A DNA stretch of 36,875 nucleotides, from positions 1 through 36,875 of IMG/VR virus record IMGVR_UViG_3300046003_004072. One strand, written 5' to 3'. A program made the position numbers and the translations under genes. Under the pieces are notes generated by a model that was given only the letters and a program-made list of their open reading frames with translations, was not told the DNA's origin and did no database searches. The DNA is from a virus. Positions 29,089-35,906 of this stretch are shown here, piece by piece; within the stretch, counting starts at the first letter, position 1; every line of letters starts with the position of its first letter.

Positions 29089-32001
29089 ATGTCTAAAGTA
29101 CAAGCAAAAGTTAAGTTACAGTCTCTCGACCCGACCACATTACGTGCATTTGTAAAGCAAAGCGTAGCAGATAAAGCTCTGGTTCTCCAAGACCACTACC
29201 ATGTAGCTGGTTCAATGGAAGAGCATCTTTCGATGGTTCGTAATGCTTTCAATGAGTGGAAACGTGAAGAAGAAAACTCTAAGTATTACTGGAGTGGTAT
29301 TCTTGGCGTATTTGCTGATTCCATCGTATTCTGTTGTGACTCCTACCCTAATGGGGAATTTGAGTATTGCTCAATGACCTATACAGTCGGAGCAGATGGG
29401 ATAATGTTTTCTGGAGAATGCACTCCGATGTCAGTCACGGTCGTAGCAACTGCTCTTGGCATGGATGCAGAGGAAGAAGAAGGAGACCAGTCTGCTAAGG
29501 TAGCTGAAACTCCAACTATTCAAACAAAGGAGGAAGACATCGTGGAAGTAAAAGATGAAGTAACTGCTCAAGATGGTAGCACCAGCGCAACAGTTATTAC
29601 CACTGATACACCTGTTGGCAAAAGTAGTGATAACCCGAAAGTTGGGACTCCCAAGACTGATGCCGAATCTCCTGGTGCATCCGTTCCTGAGATACCTACT
29701 GAAGCAGAATCAAGTGCCCCTAAAGCTGAGAAGTCAAGTGACATCCCAGTTGGTGAAGCCCAAAGAGTTGGAGCTTTAGGAGTTGTTGCCACTGAGATGG
29801 CAAAAGCTGCTGCTGGCACAAAGCAAGCTGATTTTTATGGCAAGGATGAGTTTATCGTCCAATCCGGGAATCATGACCTTGCAGAACAATCCATGAGTTA
29901 TATCACTGTTCAGTCTATCGATGAGAAGACTGATGGAAGCAAACTCATGAAAATCCAGGGTATTGCTACCAGGGGTGATATTGTCAACAGTAAGGGTGAA
30001 GTTTATCCGACAACTGTCTGGCAAGCAAACATGCCAAAAATGAACGAACAGGCATCTGCTGGTAAGTTCCTTGGCAAGCTTGAGCACCCGGCTGAAGAGC
30101 AGGGTCTGGTTGATGCAGCTATCAAGTTTGAGAAGTTCTGGATGCAGAACTCAGACGTATGGTTTGATGCTACAATTATCCCAACTGAACCTGATGGCAA
30201 AAATCTCCAAGCTCTTATTGAGTCTGGGGTTCAGGTTGATCTGTCTTCCAGGGGTTATGGGCAGTTTGCTCAGAGTGACTGGAGAGGCCAGAAACGTAAA
30301 GTCATGCAAGACGGCTTTGTCTGTACAGCTTTCGATGCTGTGTGGCAAGGGGCAAGCACCGGAAGTGGTGTTAAAACCGTAACATATCAAAGCGATAATG
30401 TCGCTAAGGGAGAGGACAATCCAGTGGAAAATAAAACTCAATCTGCAGAAGATCGAGCAGCAGCAGTTAGAGCCACAGTTGCTCTCGCTGATACCAAAAA
30501 GGGCTTGCTTGAGCAGTCTGGTCTCAGTGAAGTCGGCTTAAAGGCTTATCAGGCAGCTATCGATAAGGCTGATTCTATTCAGTCACTGATGGATGCATCT
30601 GATGTAATCCTGCCTAGTCTTCAGTCGGTATTCCCGGCTGTAGCCACAGAAGTTGTTGAGCAGTCTTCAACTTATTCACCTACTTTCTACACCAAACAGT
30701 CTGCTGAGGAAAGAGCACCCCAGACCGTTGGTGAGATGATCGAAAGACTTGTAGCTGATCTGCCTGACAAGTATGAAGGCCAGAGTGCTCCTATTGGGAA
30801 TACTCCTTCTCACTTGACCAGTCCAAGAGCTGCTTGTCGAATGATCTTGCAGAATACTGCTAGACTCAGCGAAGGTCAGTTCAATGGCCCTGCAGCAGCA
30901 CGTAGTCTTCTGGCCCTGGAACAGGGAAAGACTGAGCTTGCTCAGGACATCCTGCTTCAGAGTGTAAATCAGTCTCTGCCAACTGGGGCAACTACGGTTG
31001 CTGGTGATGGTGCTCCTCTGAGCAACTATCTCATATTCCCACTTATCCGCAGAGTCTTCCCTCAGTATATCCTGAGTGAGATTGCAGCTATTCAGCCGAT
31101 GGATAGACCAAACGGTAAGATTTTCTGGCTTGACCAGTATCGAACCGAAGACCCAAGCGCAGGTCTTGAGTCTCGTATTGACCTGAACACTTCGAGTTCT
31201 CCGTTCAATACTTCCTATGCTGACAATGCCACTGAAGGTCTTGCTGCAAGGATTATCAGAATGAAGCTCTCCAGTGAGCTGGTTGAAGCCAAGACCAAGA
31301 AACTCGGAGCTGCATGGTCTATCGAAGAGATGCAGGACTTGAGAGCATACCATGGTCTGGATGCTGCTCAGGAACTCCTGGGTGGTGTGGCTAGAGAGCT
31401 TGCTCTTGAAGTCAATGCTGAAGTTCTGAACGACATGATTCTCCAGGCAACTGCTGGTGCTCTGACTTTCGGAACTACAATCCCTGCAAGTGGATTCGTT
31501 AATCAGCCCGAGTGGGATGCCTATATCTGGAACTATATCCAGAAAATGGACAACATCATATTCGGACAGAGAAACGGAGCTATGACCCACCTGATCTGTG
31601 GTATGGATGCTGCTCTTGCTCTGGCTAAGTCCATGAGAGGCACATTCTCCATCGGTGGTGGTGCCAATGGTGACGGTTCAATGGAAGGCCCATATCCTGG
31701 AGTTACCTTCTTCCCGATTATGACTGCTCCTAACGGAAGCAGATACAGAATCATGAAGACCAACTTCTGGGCATCTGGAACTACAAATGGTTCCAAGGTT
31801 ATGTGCTTCAGACGTGGAACTGAGTGGAATGACACTCCGTACATCTATGCACCATATGCCGACTTCACCACTCCTATGTTGACCGACCCGTCAACATTCG
31901 ATCAGAAGCAGGGTATTATGACCCGGTTTGCAAAGAAATGCGTTACTCCTAACGCAATCGGAACAATCACCGTGTCCTCTGCTGTTGGACAGCTTGTATA
32001 A
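29089..32001 (+). CDS. Prohead protease - scaffold - major capsid protein fusion (gp23-like capsid)
   Basis: 970 residues from the ATG with GAAGGAG eight bases upstream. Residues 1-140 form an unrecognised beta-rich domain; 140-260 are a disordered Pro/Ser/acidic linker. About 280-430 resembles a prohead protease: GIATRGDIVNSKGEVYP, GKFLGKLEHP with His333, and VDLSSRGYGQF with Ser386/387. About 440-620 is helical and charged, as in scaffolds. From about 645 the sequence is a T4 gp23-type (HK97-fold) capsid protein (NYLIFPLIRRVFPQYILSEI, KKLGAAWSIEEMQDLRAYHG, THLICGMDAALALAK). The order protease, scaffold, shell in one chain suggests self-cleavage after assembly. No stop codon, frameshift site or separate protease gene is present. 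Confidence 0.85.
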   Translation: MSKVQAKVKLQSLDPTTLRAFVKQSVADKALVLQDHYHVAGSMEEHLSMVRNAFNEWKREEENSKYYWSGILGVFADSIVFCCDSYPNGEFEYCSMTYTVGADGIMFSGECTPMSVTVVATALGMDAEEEEGDQSAKVAETPTIQTKEEDIVEVKDEVTAQDGSTSATVITTDTPVGKSSDNPKVGTPKTDAESPGASVPEIPTEAESSAPKAEKSSDIPVGEAQRVGALGVVATEMAKAAAGTKQADFYGKDEFIVQSGNHDLAEQSMSYITVQSIDEKTDGSKLMKIQGIATRGDIVNSKGEVYPTTVWQANMPKMNEQASAGKFLGKLEHPAEEQGLVDAAIKFEKFWMQNSDVWFDATIIPTEPDGKNLQALIESGVQVDLSSRGYGQFAQSDWRGQKRKVMQDGFVCTAFDAVWQGASTGSGVKTVTYQSDNVAKGEDNPVENKTQSAEDRAAAVRATVALADTKKGLLEQSGLSEVGLKAYQAAIDKADSIQSLMDASDVILPSLQSVFPAVATEVVEQSSTYSPTFYTKQSAEERAPQTVGEMIERLVADLPDKYEGQSAPIGNTPSHLTSPRAACRMILQNTARLSEGQFNGPAAARSLLALEQGKTELAQDILLQSVNQSLPTGATTVAGDGAPLSNYLIFPLIRRVFPQYILSEIAAIQPMDRPNGKIFWLDQYRTEDPSAGLESRIDLNTSSSPFNTSYADNATEGLAARIIRMKLSSELVEAKTKKLGAAWSIEEMQDLRAYHGLDAAQELLGGVARELALEVNAEVLNDMILQATAGALTFGTTIPASGFVNQPEWDAYIWNYIQKMDNIIFGQRNGAMTHLICGMDAALALAKSMRGTFSIGGGANGDGSMEGPYPGVTFFPIMTAPNGSRYRIMKTNFWASGTTNGSKVMCFRRGTEWNDTPYIYAPYADFTTPMLTDPSTFDQKQGIMTRFAKKCVTPNAIGTITVSSAVGQLV

Positions 32002-32021
32002 GCCCTAACGGGTTTTACACT

Positions 32022-32057
32022 AAAGGCCCTCTGATGTAATAGTCAGGGGGCCTTTTT
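32022..32057 (+). terminator. Rho-independent terminator after the capsid gene
   Basis: AAAGGCCCTCTGA (32022-32034) pairs with TCAGGGGGCCTTT (32043-32055) in a 13-bp stem with one G-U pair and an eight-base loop, followed by a T-run. It limits read-through from the highly expressed capsid gene into the neck genes. Confidence 0.85.
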
Positions 32058-32062
32058 CATGC

Positions 32063-32068
32063 TATACT
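32063..32068 (+). promoter_or_regulatory. -10 box TATACT before the neck genes
   Basis: TATACT lies six bases after the terminator. The -35 position (TAGTCA, 32040-32045) overlaps the hairpin and is poor. The next ATG (32078) begins nine bases after the -10 box, so a transcript starting at the usual distance would have a leader of about three bases. No palindrome is present. Confidence 0.4.
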
Positions 32069-32077
32069 GTTTCTATT

Positions 32078-32287
32078 ATGAATACATATATATACAACCC
32101 AAGTAAATGTCCACAATTCTTTGGAGCAGATGTTGTGCTCCAACCTAACAACTATTGTGTAGTACCGAACAAACTTGCTGAAAGTCTTAAAGAATCAAAT
32201 GTACCGGTACACTTTGAAGGGTCACCAGAGTTTCAATCTCTATGGGTAGAAAACAGACCTGATAAGACACCCGACCAAATGGTATAA
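32078..32287 (+). CDS. Small hypothetical protein
   Basis: 69 residues (MNTYIYNPSKCPQFFGADVV...), beta-rich with LQPNNYCVVPNKLAESL. No Shine-Dalgarno precedes the ATG, which stands almost at the predicted transcript start. The position between capsid and neck genes is where small head-decoration or head-completion proteins occur, but no such family is recognised. A TATAAT overlaps its stop codon (32283-32288). Confidence 0.5.
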   Translation: MNTYIYNPSKCPQFFGADVVLQPNNYCVVPNKLAESLKESNVPVHFEGSPEFQSLWVENRPDKTPDQMV

Positions 32288-32320
32288 TGATTGGGATACT
32301 AATAACCAGGAGCTACTATA

Positions 32321-33064
32321 ATGGCTGTAACAGTTGATACAATAACTAAAAGACTAACCAGTAGAAACTTTCCAATGAGACTTATTCAGGCAGGTCTGCA
32401 GGAAATATTGGATACAGCCTTGGAAGAGATGAACAACTACTCTCCCATAACTACCTATGCCATATTCGATACTGTGGCAGACCAACAAGACTATAAGATT
32501 TTTGACCCTGATGATGCAGTCTTAGCTGGATTTGCTGCTAATGCCTCATTTATCAAAGAAGTATACTGGAACCCTGCTGGAGACTTTTCCAGTCTAAATA
32601 TATTCTCTCCAGGGTGGTATACAGTAAACCAAGTGCTACTGTTTACTGGTGGATACTTTCATCAGATGTCCCAAATGATGATTCTAAGACAGGAACTCAA
32701 TGCATGGCATGACCAGTTTGGTAGTCAAGGGTATGAAATTATAGGGCCAGTTGGAGCAGCAGGTTCTGTACTAAGACTATTCCCAACCCCCCAAGATTCT
32801 AGTATAAAGGTAGTTGTAGAGTTTGGAACACCAACCACTTTAGAATTGATTGCAGATAGCCAAGTTGGAGACCTTATGGACTGGGTATACTACTATGCTG
32901 CAGAAGCTATTGCTAATAAGTATGCTACTACTGCTGGCATAGATTTACTAGGCTTTGCTGATTCAACTGCTGCTATGAAATACTGGGCAGGTAAAGCTGA
33001 AGGGTATAACAAAAGCTGTATGGATAATCAGTCTGGGCCACATGGAGCAGTAGCACGATCATGA
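32321..33064 (+). CDS. Head-tail adaptor/neck-like structural protein (tentative)
   Basis: 247 residues with a CAGGAG ribosome site. The N-terminus is helical (ITKRLTSRNFPMRLIQAGLQ), the middle contains beta-rich tryptophan- and tyrosine-containing segments (FSPGWYTVNQVLLFTGGYFH), and the end is helical (WVYYYAAEAIANKYA). Placement after the capsid and before the tail-completion genes fits a connector protein that binds the portal. No specific family is recognised. Confidence 0.55.
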   Translation: MAVTVDTITKRLTSRNFPMRLIQAGLQEILDTALEEMNNYSPITTYAIFDTVADQQDYKIFDPDDAVLAGFAANASFIKEVYWNPAGDFSSLNIFSPGWYTVNQVLLFTGGYFHQMSQMMILRQELNAWHDQFGSQGYEIIGPVGAAGSVLRLFPTPQDSSIKVVVEFGTPTTLELIADSQVGDLMDWVYYYAAEAIANKYATTAGIDLLGFADSTAAMKYWAGKAEGYNKSCMDNQSGPHGAVARS

Positions 33065-33519
33065 TAGAATATGCTGGAACAAGACAAGCTGACTTTCGAG
33101 CACGTTTACTTGAAGTTCTTGATGCTATGGCAGAAATGATGCCCGGCATGGTTGTTTCTGTTGAAGTATGGAGACCTGCTATAGTAGATCATAGTGGCTA
33201 TGCAGATGAACAAGTAGAAGTTTGGGTTCGTGTAGATGAGGATGTTCCAGGATTTAGATTTCAGACCCGAGATAGATGGTTTGAGCTTGGAGTAGGTATA
33301 GTCCGTCAGAACTGGGATTGGTTGATCTTACCTGATGGGCTTAGCATAAAGACTGATGACCATGTTATTATCCAGGGAGATGTCTTTATGGTATCTGAGT
33401 CCGAAGAACAGGGTGGAGTCTTCCGATGTAAGCTGAATAGCCAGATGACCAGATTTGTAAGACCTCCCCGGAGTGCTCCTACATATAGGCAATTAGGAAT
33501 GAAAGCAAGCATAGTATGA
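33061..33519 (+). CDS. Neck/head-completion-like protein (tentative)
   Basis: 152 residues, ATGA overlaps on both sides. A short N-terminal helix is followed by mostly beta sequence (VVSVEVWRPAIVDHSGYADE, then DDHVIIQGDVFMVSESEEQG), which is similar to stopper or head-closure proteins by character. The assignment rests on gene order: connector, stopper, gp10-like, terminator, tube. Confidence 0.5.
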   Translation: MIEYAGTRQADFRARLLEVLDAMAEMMPGMVVSVEVWRPAIVDHSGYADEQVEVWVRVDEDVPGFRFQTRDRWFELGVGIVRQNWDWLILPDGLSIKTDDHVIIQGDVFMVSESEEQGGVFRCKLNSQMTRFVRPPRSAPTYRQLGMKASIV

Positions 33520-33977
33520 GCTTTTTGCATGTAAAAAAGGCGTCTAACCAGGACTTCAAAATGATATACAAAGTTGTTACAGACGCAAGTATTGCTGGTC
33601 TTGCTGAAGTTCGTCCTATAGTCCAAAACACTTTAGAGCAGATTGTTGGAACCCAATATTATAGTTTACTTGCTCTGAAAAAAATGGGACATCCATATAA
33701 AAGTCATCCTCCTGGTGGATTAAAACCAGGAATTATTAACTACCAGACTGGTGATTTCTATAAATCATTTAGAATTACTGGGCCACAAAGGGCAGGTTAT
33801 AGACTTACACTATGGGTAGAAAATGATAATGTTCTGGGTGAGCTGCTTGAATCGGGCACAGCCAGAATGATTAAAAGACCATGGCAGAACTTACTTATGT
33901 GGAACCTACAACGTAGTATAACACCAGTCCTTGGTGCTTTAATATCTAAAAATATAAAGCTAAGGTGGAAAAACTAA
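33516..33977 (+). CDS. HK97 gp10-like tail-completion protein (tentative)
   Basis: 153 residues, ATGA overlap. It has a helical start and a central YQTGDFYKSFRITGPQ segment, then a beta hairpin and LLESGTARMIKRPWQNLLMW. A G(L/D)F..S..........LE.GT......P pattern is usual in HK97-gp10-type proteins, which join head and tail. The order of genes supports it. The stop overlaps the next ATG as TAATG. Confidence 0.6.
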   Translation: MSFLHVKKASNQDFKMIYKVVTDASIAGLAEVRPIVQNTLEQIVGTQYYSLLALKKMGHPYKSHPPGGLKPGIINYQTGDFYKSFRITGPQRAGYRLTLWVENDNVLGELLESGTARMIKRPWQNLLMWNLQRSITPVLGALISKNIKLRWKN

Positions 33978-34381
33978 TGGCTGATACAACAGCATTTATC
34001 GATCATATCAGAGATACAATAGCTGCTGACCCTCAGTTCACTACTGATGGATTCAGCCATGAGCAAGTATATCGACAATATCTGCCACAGGTTAAAGACC
34101 CCGGATTTCCCTGTATAACACTTGCTTTTGAAAAAGATAAAGCAGAAGTATTTGCTAGTATATTCAGTGGAGTGCTTTATGTATCTGTCTATACTAAACA
34201 GTTTGTTCAGACTCAATCTGTTTCTGACTGGATTAGTAGACTACTCCACACTCATACATTCTCAGATGGTTCTCTGGTATTGTATAAATGCCAGGAACAA
34301 GGTGGCCCACCAACCCCAAGCTATGATAAAGAGACTAAGACATGGGAATCCTCACAGGGATTTGATGTTTGCTTTGGATAA
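33977..34381 (+). CDS. Tail-terminator-like protein (tentative)
   Basis: 134 residues from the TAATG overlap; a GTG at 33965 in frame is less likely. The layout is helix (FIDHIRDTIAADPQF), strand region (FPCITLAFEKDKAEVFASIF), then SGVLYVSVYTKQFVQTQSVS and a final helix and strand. This is the pattern of tail-terminator proteins that cap the tube. The position just before the tail tube gene agrees. Confidence 0.55.
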   Translation: MADTTAFIDHIRDTIAADPQFTTDGFSHEQVYRQYLPQVKDPGFPCITLAFEKDKAEVFASIFSGVLYVSVYTKQFVQTQSVSDWISRLLHTHTFSDGSLVLYKCQEQGGPPTPSYDKETKTWESSQGFDVCFG

Positions 34382-34462
34382 AATATTTTTCATAGGACAG
34401 GTCTACGGCTTACCTTTATGCTAAGCTAGTATTAGTAAATCCTACAGAAAGGGAGACCTACA

Positions 34463-35062
34463 ATGCCTATTCAGAATAAAGACAATATCTCCCTGGGCAT
34501 CGGCAACCTTGAGTTAGGCACTTACACGAATGATGTGTTTGATGCTTATGCTGATGTTGGAGCTATCAAAAGTGAAGTTACCATTGAACACAACAGAGAA
34601 GTCTTAGACTTTGAAGCTGGTCGTCCTCTGGTCACTATCTTGCAGGAAGTCATTCGTGAGTCTGTTACAGTTGCTGCAACCCTCGCTGAATTGAATCTTG
34701 CTACACTCAAAATGGCTCTGGGCCAGGGCAATATCACTTCGGGCACAACGACTTCTTTCCTTGATGGCACTCAGACTGCTCTACTGGGGACTCTCCAGAC
34801 GGGCAAGACCCAGGTTCTATCAGGAACGTTGTTCAAGTTCGGTGGAACTCCGACTCATGCCTTTGTTGGCTTACGTTTCACTCACGTAAAAGCCAATGGC
34901 AAGAGGCAGATATTTGAAGGCTTCAAAGCTTCCCCATCCGGGCAGCTCAGTATGCCATTCAGAGAATCTGATTGGAACCTTATGGCTGTATCGTTCCGTT
35001 TGCTTGCAGATACTACGAGAACAGCAGGGGAACAATATTACCAGTTCCTAATTGAACAGTAA
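34463..35062 (+). CDS. Major tail (tube) protein
   Basis: 199 residues, AAAGGGAG ribosome site. The N-terminus ISLGIGNLELGTYTND leads into DVGAIKSEVTIEHNREVLDF, followed by VTVAATLAELNLATLKMALG and a C-terminal beta domain. Starting from a short arm, then a beta-sandwich with an alternating hydrophobic helix, this is the usual plan of siphovirus-type tube proteins. The gene has its own spacing on both sides and lies between tail terminator and tail chaperones, as the tube gene does in many siphoviruses. No sheath gene is present. Confidence 0.72.
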   Translation: MPIQNKDNISLGIGNLELGTYTNDVFDAYADVGAIKSEVTIEHNREVLDFEAGRPLVTILQEVIRESVTVAATLAELNLATLKMALGQGNITSGTTTSFLDGTQTALLGTLQTGKTQVLSGTLFKFGGTPTHAFVGLRFTHVKANGKRQIFEGFKASPSGQLSMPFRESDWNLMAVSFRLLADTTRTAGEQYYQFLIEQ

Positions 35063-35066
35063 TAAG

Positions 35067-35096
35067 TTGTTTTCTGTCCGGGCAGCATGTTACAAT
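35067..35096 (+). promoter_or_regulatory. Possible promoter before the tail chaperone gene
   Basis: TTGTTT (35067-35072), an 18-base spacer and TACAAT (35091-35096). The -35 box is moderate. The transcript would start within the following hairpin. It may give the chaperone and tape-measure genes a separate expression level, but the evidence is modest. Confidence 0.35.
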
Positions 35097-35129
35097 GAAG
35101 CCAGCATTCTTATCAGGATGCTGGCTTCA
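35096..35129 (+). terminator. Strong stem-loop after the tail tube gene
   Basis: TGAAGCCAGCAT (35096-35107) pairs perfectly with ATGCTGGCTTCA (35118-35129) with a ten-base loop. Only a broken T-rich stretch (ATCTATTT) follows. It probably reduces read-through from the abundant tube gene or protects mRNA ends. Confidence 0.5.
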
Positions 35130-35151
35130 ATCTATTTAGGAGGCAATTTAA

Positions 35152-35595
35152 GTGGCAAAGCAATTTAAGTGGAATCCCGAATGTCTGGTACCATCGTCTA
35201 TAGACATAGACTTTGGCCCAGCAGACCCTGGAGGGCCATTCATTCTCCGAGAGTTATCAAGAACTGATCTCTTAACATTCATCAATGAGTGCATTGAGAA
35301 GAAGTTCATTAAGGAAGACGGAGAACGAGAAGCTTTTGGTGTAGTTGTCAAAGAGCAGGAAGAAGTTATCAATAAATACTTTGCTCTGGCAACCAGTTAT
35401 GGTGACGAAAAGAATAAAAGAACCCCTGAGTTCTTTGCAACCCTGGAAATTCCAACTATGGCCTATGGTGATCTTATCGAGGCATTCTTCAACGTCAACC
35501 ACCTTGATGAGATTTTGGCTACAGGGGGAAACTGGCTAATGCTTCCGACCGTGAGAGAGATACAGAAGCAGACGGAAGCATCGGAGAAAGAGTAG
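35152..35595 (+). CDS. Tail assembly chaperone, short (gpG-like) product
   Basis: 147 residues, GTG start after AGGAGG. Mostly helical: LSRTDLLTFINECIEKKFIK, QEEVINKYFALATSYGDEKN, LIEAFFNVNHLDEILATGGN. The position between tube protein and tape measure, the size and the frameshift signal near the 3' end are those of lambda gpG-type chaperones. A 13-base direct repeat GCAATTTAAGTGG (35143-35155 and 35160-35172) covers the region of the ribosome site and start codon. Confidence 0.78.
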   Translation: MAKQFKWNPECLVPSSIDIDFGPADPGGPFILRELSRTDLLTFINECIEKKFIKEDGEREAFGVVVKEQEEVINKYFALATSYGDEKNKRTPEFFATLEIPTMAYGDLIEAFFNVNHLDEILATGGNWLMLPTVREIQKQTEASEKE

Positions 35596-35903
35596 CAACT
35601 GAATCTATCCCCGGTAGTGACTTTGCAGGAGTTGTAGACTGCCTTACCGGGGATAAAGGTTGGAGTATCGAATATACGATAACTCTAACTTTCAGGCAGA
35701 TTGCAGTTCTCTGGGAACGTTACTGGGATAGAAAAATGTGGGATTTAAGACAACAGGCCAAGATGAGTGGTCTAGGAGTTCTTGGAGGAGGAAGTCAACC
35801 TTCGGGAGACTCTAATGCAAAAAGCATTGATGCTACCAGCGATGGTGGTATAATGGAAATGCAATCAAGAGGGTTACCAGTTAAAATCATGCCTGTGGAG
35901 TAA
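35152..35903 (+). CDS. Tail assembly chaperone, long (gpGT-like) -1 frameshift product
   Basis: A reading frame without a proper start, open from before 35526 to the TAA at 35901-35903, lies in the -1 frame relative to the gene at 35152. A slip at G_GGA_AAC (35526-35532) joins 127 residues of the short product with 123 residues of the new frame, giving about 250. The extension includes WSIEYTITLTFRQIAVLWER and RKMWDLRQQAKMSGLG and ends LPVKIMPVE. In lambda-like phages the T part binds the tail tube and the G part coats the tape measure protein. The following gene is the tape measure, as expected. Confidence 0.82.
35526..35581 (+). promoter_or_regulatory. Programmed -1 ribosomal frameshift signal
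   Basis: The heptamer G GGA AAC (35526-35532) is in the right phase (zero-frame codons GGA AAC). Six bases later a perfect 9-bp inverted repeat starts: ATGCTTCCG (35539-35547) with CGGAAGCAT (35573-35581) and a 25-base interval. Slippery site plus stem at this distance is the standard design. Lambda uses the closely similar G GGA AAG. Confidence 0.85.
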
Positions 35904-35906
35904 ATC

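Noticed and set aside
30676-31590. Minus-strand frame of 304 codons inside the capsid gene
   Set aside because: Long antisense frame opposite a highly constrained capsid sequence; no promoter, ribosome site or recognisable domain.
32283-32288. TATAAT at the end of the gene at 32078 as a promoter
   Set aside because: No acceptable -35 box (TGATAA) and no other support; noted only as a possible weak element.
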